Shown here: piece after piece, positions 11,907 to 13,402 of the stretch | How positions within the stretch are numbered: position 1 is the stretch's first letter | How the letters are laid out: each line of letters begins with the position of its first letter | Assembly: GCA_905236295.1 (NCBI GenBank) | Contig: CAJOQF010000257.1 | Coordinates: 1 to 13,402, forward strand | DNA length: 13,402 nucleotides | Direction of reading: 5' to 3' | Source: an uncultured Eubacterium sp. | Lineage (GTDB): Bacteria > Bacillota > Clostridia > Lachnospirales > Lachnospiraceae | Notes under the pieces: model-generated | What the model saw: only the letters and a program-made list of their open reading frames with translations | Database searches by the model: none | Told to the model about the DNA's origin: nothing | Made by a program: the position numbers and the translations under genes

Positions 11907-13402
11907 TTTCACTATCCTCGCTTTCGTCGGTAATTAACTGGTATGGCAGAGTTATGACGCACTCGGTCCTGCACTTTGCGTCTTCGGGATCGGCGTCTAT
12001 TTCTCTGAATGACAGACCGTAATCCATTCCGCACATGATCCGGATTCTCCTGTGGATATTCTGCAGGCCGTATCCGTGGCTTTCGAATGCAAGGTATTCC
12101 ATCTCGTCCGGATTGAAGTCAAGGAGTTTTTTCATCTCACTCAGGTCAATGCCATCGCCGTCATTTACGATCGTTATGAGAAGCTTATCGTCTGTGCGAT
12201 TTACGGAAAGCCAAATGCTTCCGCCTTCTTCGAGGTGGTCAATGCCATGTTTTAGAGCATTTTCTATGACCGGCTGAAGTATGAATTTCGGAACGCGACA
12301 ATCCGACAGGCTTTCGTCGATGTCATAGTTTACGGTAAGTCTGTCGGAATAGCGAAATCCCATCAGCACGAGATAACTCTTTATATACTCGAGCTCTGAG
12401 CCGAGGGTGATATACGGAGAGTTGCTCTTGGTGAGGCTGAGCCTCAGGGTATCTGACAGGGACACCGCCATTTCGCTGATCTCATCCTGGTCGTTTGCAA
12501 GAGCAAGCCAGCTGATCGAATTCAGAGTGTTGTAAATAAAGTGCGGATTGATCTGGCTTTGAAGCAGTGCCAGCTCGGCGTCTTTCTTCTCAAGGTTCTT
12601 TATGTAGATCTCCTGGATAAGAGTTTCGATACGCCGGGTCATGCTGTCAAATGAGCGATAAATCGTGCCGACCTCATCCGTGCGGTTTTCGAAGGCTTCC
12701 CTGTTGATATCTACCCTCTCGCCGCGCTCACCATGAAATCCGTCCATGGTTTTTGCGAGGCTTGCGATAGGACTAGCCATACTTCGCGCTGTGAACCTGG
12801 ACACCAAAAGCAGTGTTACAAGAATTATCACCGCGAGGATGATCACTTCGATTCCGAGCATGGCAATATTGTCGTTGACCTCCGAATACGGCGTTATCAT
12901 ATAGAGGATCCAGCCGTCGAAACCGTAGGTTTTCTTTGAGATGAGGTAGTCGTCGGTATCGTCCTTTACAATGTATGAGTTTTCGGTGTTTTCGTAGTCG
13001 ATGAAACGGGAATAATCGTTTACCTTATCGTCGGTCGCTACGTTAGATATCATTGTGCGCCCATTCTTATTCTTCAGGATCAGATTTGATGTGGTGCCGA
13101 AAGATACGCTGTCCCAGATTTCCTGTATATAGTCGTTGCTGATGTAGATCATCTCGTACCCGTAGACAGTCACATAGTCTTTTGTATTGTAAATTTTGCG
13201 GGTGAGCATGAGCTGACCGTTGGAGATTGCCCAGAGATAAGGGTCGGACGAGTTTTTCATCTCGACGAACCAGGCGTTGTTCTGTATGCGGTCAAAGCGG
13301 GAAATGTTGGTATATGCGTGTTCTGTGGCGTAGAGGGTGGAATCGGTGGATGCTAAGATAGTGCTGTCGATAAAGTCTCTGTTTGCGACAAAGTTATCGA
13401 TG
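11887..13402 (-). CDS. YesM-type sensor histidine kinase (5' end outside window)
   Basis: The reading frame stays open to the right edge: 47 more codons lie upstream of the internal Met at 13258-13260, so the gene starts outside the window and 504 residues are visible. Counting from that Met, an extracellular Cache-like region runs to about 132, a membrane helix spans about 133-154, and a HAMP domain (about 155-210) follows. The His_kinase H-box QSQINPHFIYNTLNS has the phospho-acceptor His240. The ATPase has an N-box (VIENALKHG, Asn334), NDGDGI and GYGLQNIHRRI. This layout is that of LytS/YesM-family kinases, which in Firmicutes usually pair with an AraC-type response regulator (YesN) and control carbohydrate uptake. 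No regulator is in view; it may lie beyond the right edge. The acidic C-terminal tail (ITDESEDSENEDSEK) carries the start of the next gene. The extracellular region plus the adjacent binding protein suggest sugar sensing. Confidence 0.93.
   Translation of the reverse strand, partial: IDNFVANRDFIDSTILASTDSTLYATEHAYTNISRFDRIQNNAWFVEMKNSSDPYLWAISNGQLMLTRKIYNTKDYVTVYGYEMIYISNDYIQEIWDSVSFGTTSNLILKNKNGRTMISNVATDDKVNDYSRFIDYENTENSYIVKDDTDDYLISKKTYGFDGWILYMITPYSEVNDNIAMLGIEVIILAVIILVTLLLVSRFTARSMASPIASLAKTMDGFHGERGERVDINREAFENRTDEVGTIYRSFDSMTRRIETLIQEIYIKNLEKKDAELALLQSQINPHFIYNTLNSISWLALANDQDEISEMAVSLSDTLRLSLTKSNSPYITLGSELEYIKSYLVLMGFRYSDRLTVNYDIDESLSDCRVPKFILQPVIENALKHGIDHLEEGGSIWLSVNRTDDKLLITIVNDGDGIDLSEMKKLLDFNPDEMEYLAFESHGYGLQNIHRRIRIMCGMDYGLSFREIDADPEDAKCRTECVITLPYQLITDESEDSENEDSEK

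Overview
The window looks like a chromosomal stretch from an anaerobic Firmicute of the class Clostridia, most likely a motile member of the Lachnospiraceae (Butyrivibrio/Roseburia/Pseudobutyrivibrio type). The reasons are strong AGGAGG-type ribosome binding sites, AT-rich consensus promoters, several lipoprotein-type substrate-binding proteins, a YesM-type histidine kinase, and chemotaxis and cyclic-di-GMP genes. This placement is inferred from protein style, not from a search. I see no rRNA, tRNA, CRISPR array, phage module or intact insertion sequence. No stretch longer than 300 bases lacks a gene.

Left part (1-4685). The 5' end of a glutathione-peroxidase gene runs off the left edge on the minus strand, behind a near-perfect sigma-A promoter and an operator-like palindrome. 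Next, also on the minus strand, is an HD-domain phosphohydrolase. It shares a back-to-back, overlapping promoter with a plus-strand sulfate/thiosulfate-binding lipoprotein. That lipoprotein is an orphan: no cysT, cysW or cysA follows. Directly after it lies a 28-codon remnant of the N-terminus of a cation-diffusion-facilitator transporter. Then comes an unusual long inverted repeat that ends on the ribosome binding site of a short-chain dehydrogenase (gluconate 5-dehydrogenase-like). A methyl-accepting chemotaxis protein closes the plus-strand block.

Middle part (4708-7645), minus strand. A PAP2-family membrane phosphatase gene lies 43 bases upstream of a large multi-pass membrane protein with a degenerate GGDEF domain and an intact EAL domain, a likely c-di-GMP phosphodiesterase. 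They probably form a two-gene operon that converges on the chemotaxis gene.

Right part (7789-13402), minus strand, in transcription order from the right edge. A YesM-type sensor kinase (5' end outside the window) overlaps by 20 bases an ABC-type sugar-binding lipoprotein gene with no permease genes beside it. A 154-base gap with a candidate promoter follows. Then comes an MFS transporter of the oxalate/formate-antiporter style, overlapped by 74 bases by a LivJ-type substrate-binding lipoprotein, and a strong hairpin terminator closes the unit.

The most distinctive theme is that three substrate-binding lipoproteins of ABC-importer type all occur without ABC permeases or ATPases in view. One sits behind a sensor kinase, one is fused by gene overlap to an MFS carrier, and one stands alone next to a transporter remnant. 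The kinase plus binding protein may be a ligand-sensing three-component unit. The MFS plus binding protein may be a binding-protein-assisted secondary transporter. Both ideas are inference.
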